Assembly (NCBI GenBank): GCA_910589415.1
Contig: OU342633.1
Location: 36,338,210-36,402,209, forward strand
Source of the DNA: Malachius bipustulatus
Taxonomy: Eukaryota; Arthropoda; Insecta; Coleoptera; Melyridae
Direction of reading: 5' to 3'
Length of the DNA stretch: 64,000 nucleotides
Shown here: piece after piece, positions 46,561-59,056 of the stretch
Layout: each line of letters starts with the position of its first letter
Numbering within the stretch: the first letter of the stretch is position 1
Made by a program: the position numbers and the translations under genes
Notes under the pieces: model-generated
Database searches by the model: none
Told to the model about the DNA's origin: nothing
The model's input: the letters and a program-made list of their open reading frames with translations, nothing else

Positions 46561-47330
46561 TCGGAGATATACATACATGAAACCTTAGTGTGTGGTCTCA
46601 GTTTTAAATTTTGTTCACAACTTTCTGCAGAAGGGAAGATTCGAAGATTCGAATTCAAGGGGTTGAATTCAAGAACTGCTGCTCTCCAAAATTGCGTCCC
46701 TCAAGGCTCAGGTATAAGTGTAACATTATTTCTCGTAGCGATTATTGACATCCAGTCCTGAAACTTACCAGTTCAAATAAACCGTATTGTGACGATCTGG
46801 CCTTATATTTAATAGGGAGGAATATTAAGCATATGCTCCCACCAAATCTCTGGTCAAAAAAGATTTGTCTTTTCCACAAAACGTAGATACAACTTACACC
46901 TTTCTCTGCAATAAAGTTTGATGATGAAGTTGAACGAAGAATTAACTTGGCTAGCTCAGTTTGCGGACTTAAAAGCAACTAGCACCATGAGCTAACTATT
47001 GGTACACTTCTCCAAATAATTTTGGTAGCCCATAGAGGACCCCAAGGAAGCTGCTTGGCTTCATCGGTTATACCGAAGCACCCACTAGTTAGAGATCACT
47101 ATTCAACAGAACTATCTAAAAATCGCAACAAAACTTCAAAATAATCTTCACATGAGTGGATATCCAAAACAACGACGAAATTAACAAAACTGCCAAGGAA
47201 GAAACCAATAAGAATCTGACCTAAGCACTGGAAAGACTTGCTATATGAAGCCAGACAGGTTCCATTTAGGCATGTCTTAATCAATCGTTCGACCAAGCTT
47301 GGAATGTAGAATGGTAGAGTAAAACAACGA
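46560..47330 (+). pseudogene. Jockey-type reverse transcriptase fragment
   Basis: 'LNSRTAALQNCVPQGS' then 'GISVTLFLVAI' (about 46664-46752) matches the GVPQGSVlSvtLFxxAInDI block. 'CDDLALYLIGRN' (about 46786-46824) sits at the place of the YADD box, with the Tyr-Ala positions altered. Further on, 'LGFIGY'-like and leucine-rich text may be the thumb region, in broken frames. It is a decayed fragment, about a third of an RT. It differs in wording from the 35-kb and 41-kb elements, so it is probably another Jockey family. Confidence 0.65.
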
Positions 47331-47339
47331 AATTGGGAA

Positions 47340-48340
47340 ATATCGTACGATCAATTTATTTTAATGTAGGTACACCCGAAACAAGGACCCTCCCTCCAGG
47401 TGTGTGCAAAAGAGACGACAATTGGGAGCTATTTCACCAAAATTTCCAAAATATTTCTCAAAGTAGCCCATCAAGTCCGACTGACCAAAAATTCGTGGTT
47501 ACTGCGGCCTTTGTCAAAAAAATAGTAATTTAAATTCATAAAATAACTTCTGAAGAAAAAATTTGACTAATCGATGATATATCTTCTCACGTCGAATTTT
47601 GTTGTATATCTATAAAAAAAATATGTCTCACTAGAGTTAAGTTAACTCGTTTCATATTTTTTGAACGTGCTTGTATTTTTTTTAAATTTCTCTATTCCAA
47701 AAAGTTGAAGCAGTTGTCATTAAGTAAAAGTTTTTGAATATTTTAACCCTAAAAAATTATTATTCGCTATCAATAATTTTATCTAATGTTTTGCCATTTT
47801 TATACTATTGACACTAAAATTTGGATGTCAGAGAGTGTATTGAATAAATTTTGCAGTCAACAATATTTCTGACAATAATTTCCTCGAATACTCGCAATCC
47901 TAATAATAATAAACCTAGAACACTCTGTAGACACTTACCCCCAGAAGTACGAGCATCCTTCGCTCATAAAATTCGTAGCAAACTTCCATCCTAGGACACT
48001 CTCTCCATATAAAACAAACTTTAACGTCCCAAAGTCCCTAAACACGGAAAACTAGATGTGAAAACTCGTTCCAAGATCACAAATTCACTTTACTTAAAAC
48101 TCAATATTTTCTCGATCGTTATTTCTCTGAGGAATTTTGTCTACCGAAAACTTGTTCCCTCGCAAGAAATCAATCAAAATCCTACCTGAATGTTAAATAA
48201 AACCAAATTATAATAATTCATAAATCAATCTATCTATTCGTTATAATAATTTATGAACGTATAGGTAATAGAAAAAAAATAAACAATTTTTCAGATAAAA
48301 AAACAATAATAATTACACCCTACCTAATCAGGATACCAAA
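47340..48340. other. Unassigned AT-rich stretch
   Basis: Nothing recognised. Confidence 0.4.
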
Positions 48341-48379
48341 TCATGATCGTGATGGCACATTCGAAACGCACTCTACGAA

Positions 48380-48640
48380 CTCTCCGTCTTGTCTCCAGGA
48401 TTCCCGGCACGTGACGTCACATGGCATGGCTTTTGCAGTACTGGGCCGCGATAACCTGTGGAGCGAGCAACGTAGGGCATCGCGACGCATGCACCTCCCC
48501 TCTACGGGGGACGCACTGTTGCACGGGAGTGAATAGACAACAGGTGACTACGACGGCCAAGGTCATACCGGGGAGAATTGGGAGAGAAAGATTTGGTTCG
48601 TTGGTGGTGGGGATAAGAGCGGCCTAATTCTCGTGTAAAA
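48380..48640 (+). promoter_or_regulatory. GC-rich patch with overlapping E-box and CRE sites (promoter or 5' exon candidate)
   Basis: In a strongly AT-rich setting this 260-bp patch is rich in G+C and CpG. It holds CACGTG (48408-48413) overlapping TGACGTCA (48412-48419). ATG codons follow at 48421 and 48426, and an open frame of 68 codons (48421-48627) with no known motif. Possible donors (CAG|GTGACT near 48542) would make a short first exon. No TATA box or Inr is convincing. It may be a promoter of a gene outside the window, or a chance patch. Confidence 0.3.
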
Positions 48641-48859
48641 CAGACTCGTGGAAGATTCTACAAGACCGTCAGCTGGATGAATGTTGTGCTTGCTTGCAAT
48701 AATTTCCCCAGCTTTTCTTTTCGCCTATTTTCTAAAGTTGCTGCCCATAGTTTCCCAATTGTTGCTATAGTATTATATAATCCATCTTATTGGAACCATA
48801 AAAAGAGTATCCGATATTAGTTAAAGAAATTTAGAATTAGAGTTATTTTCAACAACCAG

Positions 48860-49450
48860 TAAACATATTTTCTACCAGAAACCTATTTCTTGGTCTTGCT
48901 GATCAGGATCGCCTTTAATAGAAATTTTTAGCATAATTATAAATAACGTAGGTTAAATAACTGAACCCTGAGACACCCAATTTTGGAACAATTTGGTTGA
49001 TATCTTTCAAACGACTGTCAAATTACTCCAAACTCAAGAATAGCTCATGTTTCAGTCTTGAGATCATCTAAATCGCCTCTAAGTAATGGGTACATAATCA
49101 TAAATAACTAAGGTTAAATACCTGAGCCCTGAGGCACCCCTATTGGAACAATTCGGTTGAATAAATCCACTGCAAGTTCTTGATTTAATAAAAAGGTACT
49201 CCAAAATTCTCTAAATTTAACAATAACCTATTTTTAGGCTTCATTTCTCTAGATTCTTCTTCAATGGTCTTCTTTAGAACCCCATCTCTGACTCATGTAT
49301 TGAAACACATGAACATCAATCCAGTTTCTACTCACATATATACAGTTTCTAGTCAGATCAGATAACATTAAATAATGAAAATTGAACCCTGAGGCACTTC
49401 ACTCAGGACGAAACACCGGAAATAATAAGACCTGACAAATCTAATTAAGA
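48860..49450 (-). repeat. Second array with GVPQGS-like motif
   Basis: Three diverged minus-strand copies of an RT-like block: 'GVSQGSVI' (near 48965), 'IGVPQGSGI' followed by a broken P-x-LFMIM (near 49126) and a shorter copy near 49385. They are separated by about 160 and 260 bp. 'cctgagrcaccc' and 'ggaacaattyggttga' recur with each. It is probably a duplicated fragment of a Jockey-type RT. Confidence 0.5.
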
Positions 49451-49454
49451 AACT

Positions 49455-50745
49455 GAGCAGTTTAACATGAAAGGTATTATTTAAGGCACTTTAAATTTCC
49501 TAAAACAACAATTTTAAGGGACAATATCCTTGACTTAACAGGATTATTATTGCAGAGAAAATCAAGGAAATGCGTCCAGTGTTACAAGTCCATAAGATAA
49601 GGGAAGGGAATTAGTAAGAAGATGAGTAAGTCTGATAACGCAGAATCCAATCGAACTTCCAATTTTCAATCCTGTGCTGGTAACAGATACGTGCGTTACT
49701 TACGTATGAGATAGGAAAATTGGGTAGTCAAGGGATGTTCTTGCATGTGCAGGTCAAGGTTGCAGGGATTTTCCTGTAGCGATGATGGGCGTCTTAAACC
49801 TACAACAAACTCCAACTTATTATGTAATTACAAGAGAAGAAGTATTGTCTTACATGATTTTTCGTTGCTAAGAGATGTCGTTCGGATCTCTAGCGTCTAA
49901 CGCACCCCTCATTACTAATTCCAGTTAGTTACGTTCTATTATCTGTCACAGAAGTTTCCGAGTAAATAAAGAATTTCGGAGCTTTTTTGCGTGGATGGAT
50001 AAATATTGGTTTGGAACCAGTCCGATTAGTGGAAAATTGGGCGAGTTTTTCAAGCGAAAATTCAAAGAAACGTTACATTTTATTTTTTCAGAGAACGCCT
50101 CCTCAAGAGAATATTTTAGCTTATAATATATTTACGTGTAATTTTATAACGAAATCCATTTTTACCCCATCTTGATAGCGGAGAGTGAATTTAATCTGAC
50201 CATGTTTCATTTGATGAATAGACGCTTAGATCCACCTCTCGCTACTAGAATGTATAATTAATTCATAAATTATTCATTTCTTATTCAAGGGGGAGTTGTT
50301 CAAATGTTAGTGAGACCGACTTTATTTTACTTACTAAAAACCCGCCCATATTGTATGCAGGTAACTCCTAAAATCATATCGCACCTTCGACACGCAATTT
50401 TCAAATGAAATTCGAAACGCAGGAGCTGATTGCGTTAAAGCAATCACGTACCTAGCTTGACTGGCAGCCTTGAAGTTTCCTCCTCCCAGTCGATAAGAGC
50501 TTATTTTAAAGTGATTAACAAACAAGACCTAATCAATATTTTATATAACGAACTGCCAAGCAGAAAGCGGAAATTGTTAATTGATATTAATGGTCTGGAT
50601 CGTCAGAAAGCATCTCAAAAATAAATGAAATTTACTTGTTTACTGATGTAAATTAATGATTAAACTAGCCATTATTGCTCTGGTAGCTGCACCTCTAACC
50701 ACTTTATCACAAATTCAAAGAGAAGAGGTAGGGACTTTTAGTCTG
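49455..50745. other. Unassigned stretch
   Basis: No supported gene. Short ORFs at 49987 and 50334 have no motif. Confidence 0.4.
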
Positions 50746-50749
50746 ATAG

Positions 50750-53240
50750 TCGTAAGCTCAGTTCTATCGGCTTGATTTAATAAGACAGGTAACCTGATCA
50801 TTTCTACTTCTCCCTGGAATACTCATTGAAACGTCGTTGAATAAAATATAATATTACTCTTTCGGCTGTACCCAGGGAAGTATTAGCTAACTGAATAAAC
50901 GGTGGAAATGTCTCTTCTTCTAAAACTTCCAACTCGAGTCATGTCTTCAATGAAAAAGCTTTACTCTTTCAGTTATACCCTGAGTCGTTTCAGGTAACTG
51001 AAATAACTATACGTCTAAAAAATACAGGGTGTCCGGAAATTATGAGCAAAAAATTAAGGGGGTGATTCTTCTTGATGAAATATTGCCAAAAGTATTTATA
51101 ATTTTTTTTCGAAAACTCAAAAAGAAGAAAGTTATAAGCCTCCAAAGTTGATTTTTTTAAATCAATATTTTTTTATAACTTTTTTTCTAGTGTACGGATT
51201 TTCTTAAAATTTGACACACTTGTCACTGATGTTGCTTTACATCCTTGGTCCAAATTAGACTTGAATCCCTCGAAATCAAAAGGCCTTAACTGCCCTTGAC
51301 CTTCAAAAAAGGCCTATAACTTTTTTCGTAATATTTTTTTCTGAGTTTTGAAGACGCACAATTGAAGAACGTGAAGAAATATTCGGAAAAAGTCCTCTTT
51401 GTCTATCACGATAAAATGACCCGTTTCCGAGTAAAACTGTTTTAAAAATTTTCCTGCATTAAAATTGATCAGCATAAACTATGATCATTCTGCAACAACA
51501 CCAAAGCATGCTTTGGAAACAGCTGCAGGATTGCCTAGTTATGTACAAAACAGAGACATTCGTATTATAAATAGACTGGAAATGATTTTTTTTTTGAAAA
51601 TGAAAAAAATTTTTAATCATTTTTTTTTTAATAAAATAATAAAATAATTTTAATTAAAAAAAATAATAAATTGCTGTCAAAATGAAATCCAAAGCAAACG
51701 TCTTGTTTCCTAGGCAACCCTGCCATCGTTCCCAAAACATGCTTTGGTATTGTTGCAGAATGATCATAGTTTATGGTGATCAATTTTAGTGCAAGCAAAT
51801 TTTTGAAACAGTTTTACTCGGAAGCAGGTCATTTTATCGTGATAGACAAAGAGGACCTTTTCCGAATATTTCTTCATGTTCTTCAATTGTGCGTCTTCAA
51901 AACTCAGAAAAAAATATTACGAAAAAAGTTATAGGCCTTTTTTGAAGGTCAAGGGCAGTTAAGGCCTTTTGATTTGGAGGGATTCAAGTCTAATTTGAAC
52001 CAAGGATGTAAAGCAACATCAGTGGCAAGTGTGTCAAATTTTAAGAAAATCCGTACACTAGAAAAAAAGTTATAAAAATATTGATTTAAAAAAATCAACT
52101 TTGGAGGCTTATAACTTTCTTCTTTTTGAATTTTCGAAAAAAAATTATAGATACTTTTGGCAATATTTCATCAAGAAGAATCACCTCCTTAATTTTTTGC
52201 TCATAATTTCCGGACACCCTGTATATTTACTTCTCCCCTAGTCAAGCCGTATTAACATAAGGCTGCAAAAATTAACAAAGTTTCTCTTCTAGCTGTGCGC
52301 CGAGCCCTGTCAGTGGTGGAATTCTAATGATTCTGATAAAAGTTATTGTAGGTACATCCAGCCACATAAAAACTTGGCTCTTCCAGTTGTACCCCGAGTC
52401 GTGTCAGTTAACTAATTAACCAATCGAACTGTACTTCCAGTAAAATTTGTACCTCCATGGAAGTCACTTTCTAATTATTCAAAATTAAATAAGAATAATA
52501 GCCCAATTGCTCATATGGATGCATCACTAGTCATGTCAGTTGACTGAAACAACTTTGGATTTACTAATTAGACAAGCTTTACTATTTCGATTGTACCCTG
52601 AGCCGTGTCTGGTTACTGAAATAATGATCCGTCTAAAGGTTATACTTACCTCTCCACTAGACAAGCTGTATTAACATAAGGCTAGAAAAAGTAATAAAAC
52701 TTTCTGTTCTAGCTGTGCCTCGAGGCCTGTCAGTTGGTTTAGGTCACGGTGGAATTCTAACGATTCTGATGAAAGTTATTGTACATCGAGCCACGTAAAA
52801 ACTTGGCGCCTCCAGTTGTACCCCGAGTCATGTCATTTAACTAAGATAACGGTGGAACTGTACTTCGGTGTAACGGTGGATTTATATTTATAACGATATG
52901 CTAATCCAGCTACGTATGTTTTAACGAGCAAAAGCTTCAAAGTATTTTGCTCTTCTAGTTGTACCATGAGCCGTGTCAGTTAACTGAAGTAACCGTGGAG
53001 CTAAGGTATAACGCTTCTTCAAAATTTGTGTATACTTTCAGTCAAGTCGTTAAAAAAAGTGTCCATACTTGCTCTTATAGCTGTGTTTCTTCGCGTTTCA
53101 GTTGACTGAAGTAACGATTCTGTTTAAAGTTGTACCTCTAGCCACGTCACGAAATAAATCTTGTCTGACAGTTGTTCCCCGAGCCTTGTCAGGTAACTCA
53201 ACTAACGGTGGAATTTTGGCGCTTATTTCCTAAAAGTAGT
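50750..53240. repeat. Degenerate satellite with TTGTACCCCGAGTCGTGTCAG motif
   Basis: About eleven copies of 'cagTTGTACCCcGAGTCgtGTCAG' plus 'ttaactgaartaacggtgga' lie near 50865, 50971, 52296, 52382, 52510, 52588, 52712, 52812, 52959, 53081 and 53171, at 80-150-bp spacing. Isolated relatives sit near 57300-57390. The array is split by the foldback element 51025-52221. Confidence 0.75.
51025..52221. mobile_element. Foldback mariner-like element (1197 bp, ~513-bp arms)
   Basis: Starts CAGGGTGTCCGGAAATTATG and ends with its complement, flanked by TA (51023-51024 and 52222-52223). The arms 51025-51538 and 51710-52221 match almost throughout. The 171-bp loop is A/T low-complexity with no transposase. 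It is a non-autonomous long-TIR element of the CAGGGTG group that could fold into a ~510-bp hairpin if transcribed. Confidence 0.92.
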
Positions 53241-53289
53241 AACCCTAATCTAGTAATTTTTAATAAGAAAGAGGCAATTTTTATTCAGT

Positions 53290-54710
53290 CTTTCTGATTT
53301 GATCAAAAAAAGCAGAATGTTGTAGAGTGAAGAAAATAAATAAAAAGAAAAAAACTGCTTCAGGGAGACAGGGAAAGATAGCAAAGATTAGGATCTTGTA
53401 AAATGTGAAACCAAAAAAAGAAGAATAGAGAAAGGGACAATGAAGAACTGTCTGGATTAGATTTGTTTGGTTAAAAATGTCTGGATTGTTAAACTAAAAA
53501 TGCATGAAAATAGAAAATGGTGGACCAAACTGAAGACTACCAATAAAAACTATCCCAGAAAGGAAGACCAGAATATAGTACAAATTGAGGATTTTAAGAC
53601 ATTATATGAGAAAAAAATAACTAGAGGAAAATGTGAAGGAAGTGATGGATAGTCGAAGAAATACAAGCAAAAGGACAGAACAAAATTTCAAAAAATAGAA
53701 GATGATAGGGCCAAAATAGGCTGATTTTTCAGAAGAAATGAAGAAATAGCAAAACAAAACTGCTGTCACAAAAGACCAACGGAAATAAAAAAGAATAGAG
53801 TCAAAATTATAAGATTTTAAGATTAAAAACCATAAAAAGCAATAGGTAAAAGCTAAAAAAAAAGAAAATGAAAGAAAAAAAATAAGAAAAATAGGAGAAC
53901 AGACATAGAAACAACAGAAACAAATAATTCAAAGACAAATTATTAGCAGCTTGCAGGACGAAAACTGAAAAAGAAAGAAGAATAGAAAAGTATGTTAGGA
54001 AAAAGTGAAGAAAACGAAGAACTGACTCGGAAAGGCAGACAAAAGTTATAATATAGAAAAAGTTTAAAATTATTGAAAGCCAAAAAATTGCAAAAAGAAC
54101 AGCTAAAGTGGAAAATTGAAGAAGTTACTAAACCGTAAAAAAAGGAAGCAAATAATAAGAGAAAGTAACAATGCAAGACAAAAAATATAAAATAAAATTC
54201 TGACGAAAAAATGAAGAAACGGAGAAGAATTTCCACGAAAAGATCTACAGAAATGCGAGAGAATACATTAAAGTTGACAAATTGTAAAAGGAAAACGTCA
54301 AAAATGGAAAATATGAGGGAGAAAGTAGAAAAAAAGGAGATCAGCTCAAGAAATTGTAAACAAAAATAGGAAAATAATGCAGAAAAGAAAATAGTATAAG
54401 AAAAAATGTAAAAAGATAAGAATCCAGTAGGAAAAAGTGAGAAATTTAAGAAAAATTAAAGAACTGTCACAGGAAGGCAGAAAAAAATAGAAGGGCATAT
54501 AGAAAAATCAGGATTGCTGAACGAAAAAAAGCATAAAGGAAGACCAGGAGCTAATAGGATAGGTTAAGATAGGTACTGAAGAACAACTTAAGAAATGTAG
54601 GCAAAAACACAATGAATTTTTCCGAAGAATGCTAAAAAAAACATAAAAAATGTATATAAAAAGAAGAATTCGGCAGAGAAAGGTGAAAAAAAATTAAGAA
54701 AAAGTATTCA
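53290..54710. repeat. A-rich repeat block 2
   Basis: It resembles 44.9-46.5 kb for long stretches: 53503-53610 with 45151-45260, 53740-53830 with 45385-45475, and 53937-54130 with 45790-45960. It lacks the GC-richer 262-bp segment of block 1. ORFs are composition artefacts. Confidence 0.7.
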
Positions 54711-54714
54711 ATTA

Positions 54715-57700
54715 CATAACGCAAGCCTCGACAGTAGCTAGATACGTCTTTTCAGGGACGGCTAAATGAATAAATGATTTCCGTTAACCATACTTTGCTA
54801 CAGAAAATCCAGGTAGAAATTGCAACCGTCTATGAAGTCGAATAATTGAAACAAGAAATTCCCCATCTCATAATTAATTCGTATCTGTTAAATTTTAAAG
54901 AGGTCCCGCCAATTGATACCAGACATACGTACCTACCTACAATATTCCGACACAATAGAGACATCTGGCCTAAATTTTACCTCAATAATATCTAGTTGAT
55001 AACGATAATCCTGAATCCAGGACGAGGGCAGGATAATCGTAGGATTAGAGAGAAACTAAACCTGGAGGCTGGAGGAGTGAATGGGGGAGAATGCTGTCAC
55101 GTTACCCTCCGAGTCCCATTGTGATGACGCATGTTCTGCTTTACGTACCGTAATTTTGATCGATTAAGCTAGTAATTTCAATTTACTAGGGAAACCTACT
55201 ACACATTGGATTTGAAGGCTCATTTCGTTAACCTGACGGAGATTAAATATTGCATCGATTATCTGGGAGACTGGAATTTTTCGTTCCAAGTGATTGGGTG
55301 ATAATTTGAGAAGTTTACATACTTAACTGGAACGTCTATAACATCTACATACAGGGTGATTCTACGAAAATGTACCAGGCCTAATAACTTATTGAAAACT
55401 GAAAATGTATACGCGGAAAACGTCGAAACAGGTCAATTTTGTTATCGAGGGGGACATATTTGGGTGGCAAATCTAACTATACAAGTTTATTCCCCTGACT
55501 GGCACCCTCCAGACTTATCTATTCAATATGTCAATTTATTTCCCTTTATTTGTTTCACTTCACTCTACTTGTCTCTAACTATATTTCCCTAAATAACACT
55601 GTGCAGTAGCTTTGTCTTTTCTAAGTAGAACGTTGGTTCTTTAGATTTAGCATAATTTTTTCTCATATTATACTTCACTGATGTCCGCCCGCTTAACTTG
55701 CCTACTAAAGAGGGTCTGCCGAAAGCGCCTTATATGTTAGACAGGAAATCTTCAACGTCAAAAGAGATTGTTGAATTCAGTGAATCAATTAGAACAGCTG
55801 TTTCTCGAGAATGTTCCATTAAAATGTCAGTCTTTTCCAGACACTTTCGTCGGGCTTCTCCTTCAAATTCAATATATTCGACTCTAAGTGGGGTTATATG
55901 TGTGGAGAGTAGTATGGTTGAGATCCCTGCTGGAGCTCAGTGCAGTCCAAGATCGTTTTTTGGGCAAAACCCTCGAACACTCAGTGACGAATCTACGAAT
56001 CGAAGAGTCTGAAAAAAAGATATTTTTCTTATGTTTTTTCGATCGCTTAAAAATAGCGAGACGCAGACGTAAAAAAGAATATAGCAAAAAAATTGAAGAA
56101 AGTCAGAAACAACCAAAGAAACATGACAAAATTAGAAAGAAATACAGCCCTAACTGGAAGATTGTCTAAGGCGAATTTGGAATAAAATATCAAAGCTTAA
56201 CTACCTGAAAGACTACCACATTTAGGTTAAGACTTAACTCCCTCCACCCACCACCACCACAATTAAAAATTAGTTCCCAATCAAGCTCCATTAAAATTTG
56301 AAACATTCTGGTTGCAGCATTATTGAATAACTAAAACACCTTGTATGTATAAGGGCTCCACGGCAACTCCATGGTAACGACACTAACAGCAAGATTTACC
56401 TGTCTTGTTTACATTTCAAGGTTGCATCCTGCAAATCACATTCAAAGTCGAATCGAATAATATGAATGCGGTGGAGTTGAAGTTAAAGCTCAAGAGAAAG
56501 TTCCCTTCAAAGATGTAATATTTAAAACGAAATGTAAACAACTGCACATTGGTGCTTTTAGATTTATATGGGTTGTAAAGTGGGGGTCTGTGTAAATAAA
56601 AAGCGGGCCGAGTGATCGTTTGATGTTGGTAAAAAAAGAAAATGAATAAGCCTCGTCGAACAAAAGAAAGATCGACGTCGTAATATTTCATATTCGAAAT
56701 TTTCAGTCAATTTCCAATTTGTTTAGAAAGCTATTTTTATACTTCAACGTGTCCACTGCCGGTACTCTGAAAAATATATCCTTCAAATAAAAAAGTCTTA
56801 ATTGATTGTACCAGTACAGGAGAGGACACTTTCTCATTTACATGAAAGCTCTTGTTTCCTAATTTAAAAAAGTTCATCGAGCTAAAACAATTTATTTCGG
56901 GACTCCGAAATGAAAACTTGTTCATGTGGAAGTGTCGCGATAAGCCCTTTTTAAAGTAATATCAATTAATTTGGCAATTTTTCAGAACTCCCCGAAACGC
57001 TAACCCGTCCCGGTAACACGTTATTTGCAAACGAGCCAGCTTAGATCGACGTGTCTCGTTCTCAATATAGAAAGTGCGCTCATCAATCATTCTTGAAGAG
57101 GAATTTCTCATGCCTTACGTTTCACAATACCCGGAGATGTGAGCTCACCGTTGCCAGACATTTTTCTCTCAGCATCCGAGATTATGGGACGCGGTGAAAA
57201 CTTTGTTACAATACTGAGAACTTTGAGATATAAGAATGATTCAACTTCAAGGTAATAATTCAAGTAAGAACTTCTCTAAACAAAAGTATATAGTTATTCT
57301 CTTTGGCTGTATGCTTAGTCGTATCAGTAATATTCCAACGGTGGGAGAAGCTTTCCTACTCCTCCGATTATAGGTGAGATCCTTCAAAGAGCCACCGTTG
57401 AAACAGACGCTTGTCAATAAAGTTATTGTCAAACTAGATGATCTTCTAAAGTAGCTGTCAATGATAGTGTTTCACTTGACAGTTGCTCGGTTGTCTATTG
57501 AGCGTCGTTAGTTTCTCAATATAAGAGCTGTACTCCTAGACGAACCAATTTATCAGCTATAAAATACGTCACAGACTTTTATTGGTCGAAAAGCCAGAGA
57601 AATGCATATTGATATATTTTTGATGCGAAAAATATTTCGCATCTGTCGAAAAATATGTAAAATATGTCCAGATACAATTATTCGGAAAGACACGCTCCAC

Positions 57701-57715
57701 AAAAAACTCTTTTAG
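54715..57715. other. Mostly unassigned stretch
   Basis: A lone CAGGGTGATTCTACG terminus follows TA at 55350-55351 (55352 onward) with no matching second end. ORFs of 61-104 codons at 55356, 55698 and 55888 show no recognisable domain. A satellite-like relic lies at 57290-57390. No gene is supported. Confidence 0.4.
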
Positions 57716-59056
57716 TTCAAGAAAAAAAATATAAGGAACAGTAGAAGATTACAGGTTGAAAAACGCAAAAATTCAAGAATATGATAGCAAAAAAGTGAAG
57801 AAGTTCAAATAAAAATTTAAGACATTACAGGCGACCAGGGAAGAACGATCAAAAGGAAGAATAAATAAAAAAAAATTAATAGCGCATGAAAAAAAAAAGA
57901 AAAAAGGGAATTCTGAAGAAAGATATACAAAAATCGGGGAGACTGTTGAAAAAATGGAAACAAACAAAGTAAAATCCCAAAAAAGTAGAACATAAGGAAA
58001 AAGCGCCTTGACCCCCAAGCATCCCCTGGTCACGCCGAACAGAAGAGAAGGCCGCAAGGGAAGAATGAATCCTGCTGGTTGGTCGGTGTTTCTCAGGAAT
58101 GAGTCTTGTCGGAGTCCCTTTTCCAAACCTCCACGCACCGCCTTCCTTCTTTTCAGTTTCTCATCTCCGATCCAGTGTTGCCATCCGGTTTGTCTATATT
58201 TTCTCCTCTGCTCGCCCTGTCCTCCTTTGACATATTTTTGTTTCTCCTTCGAGAGAGGGAATCATAATGAGGTTCTCCTTCTTCTTTAAACAATGGTGAA
58301 AATGAAGAAGAAAAAACCAATGAATTGCCGAAGACAGAAAAAGAAGAAATTAACAGGAATGTAGAATAAATGGAAAGTTATCATTTAAAACTCACAAACT
58401 AAGAAGAATGAAACCGAAAATATTAACAACAAAGATGAAAATCGATGAACTAGCCAAAAAAGACAAACATAAAAGAAGGAAAATAAAATAAACTATCCTG
58501 TCATTTAATAGTGAAGAAAATTTAAAAAATAAGAACTCTACCAAAGAATGACAAAAATGTAAAAAGAAAAAACATTAAGAAGAATTGAAAGCGAATAATT
58601 GTAAAGAAGGGCAGGCAAAATACCTAGAAGAGAACTTGGCAGAAATTAGAAGGCTGTAAGTGAGTAAATGATGAAAAGAAGAAAACGTAGAAAAAATTTA
58701 ATAAAATGTTGAAAGCATAGATTTTCCCCAACGAAACAAATACTAAAAATGTAAAAAAAATTACAAAGGAGATTTTGTGACGAAAAAGTGGAGATAAAAA
58801 GAATATGGGAGAAAACAAATTATGAAAAAATGAAATACATCCGAAGAAAGGGAGACAAAAATAGTCATTAAATTCTGAATAAACGGAAAATTATCAGACG
58901 CAAATCATAAACAAACGGTAGACTAAATTAGAATTATCAAAAGAAAATTGATGAAAATTTAAAATAAATTTAAAAAAATAAAAATAAAATTGGAAATGAA
59001 GATTTGGAAGGCTTACTCATAAAATGAACATTACGAAATAGAATGGTAAGTAACAG

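Noticed and set aside
56360..56385. RFX X-box-like CCATGGTAAC
   Set aside because: Only one half-site fits, and there is no promoter or gene next to it.
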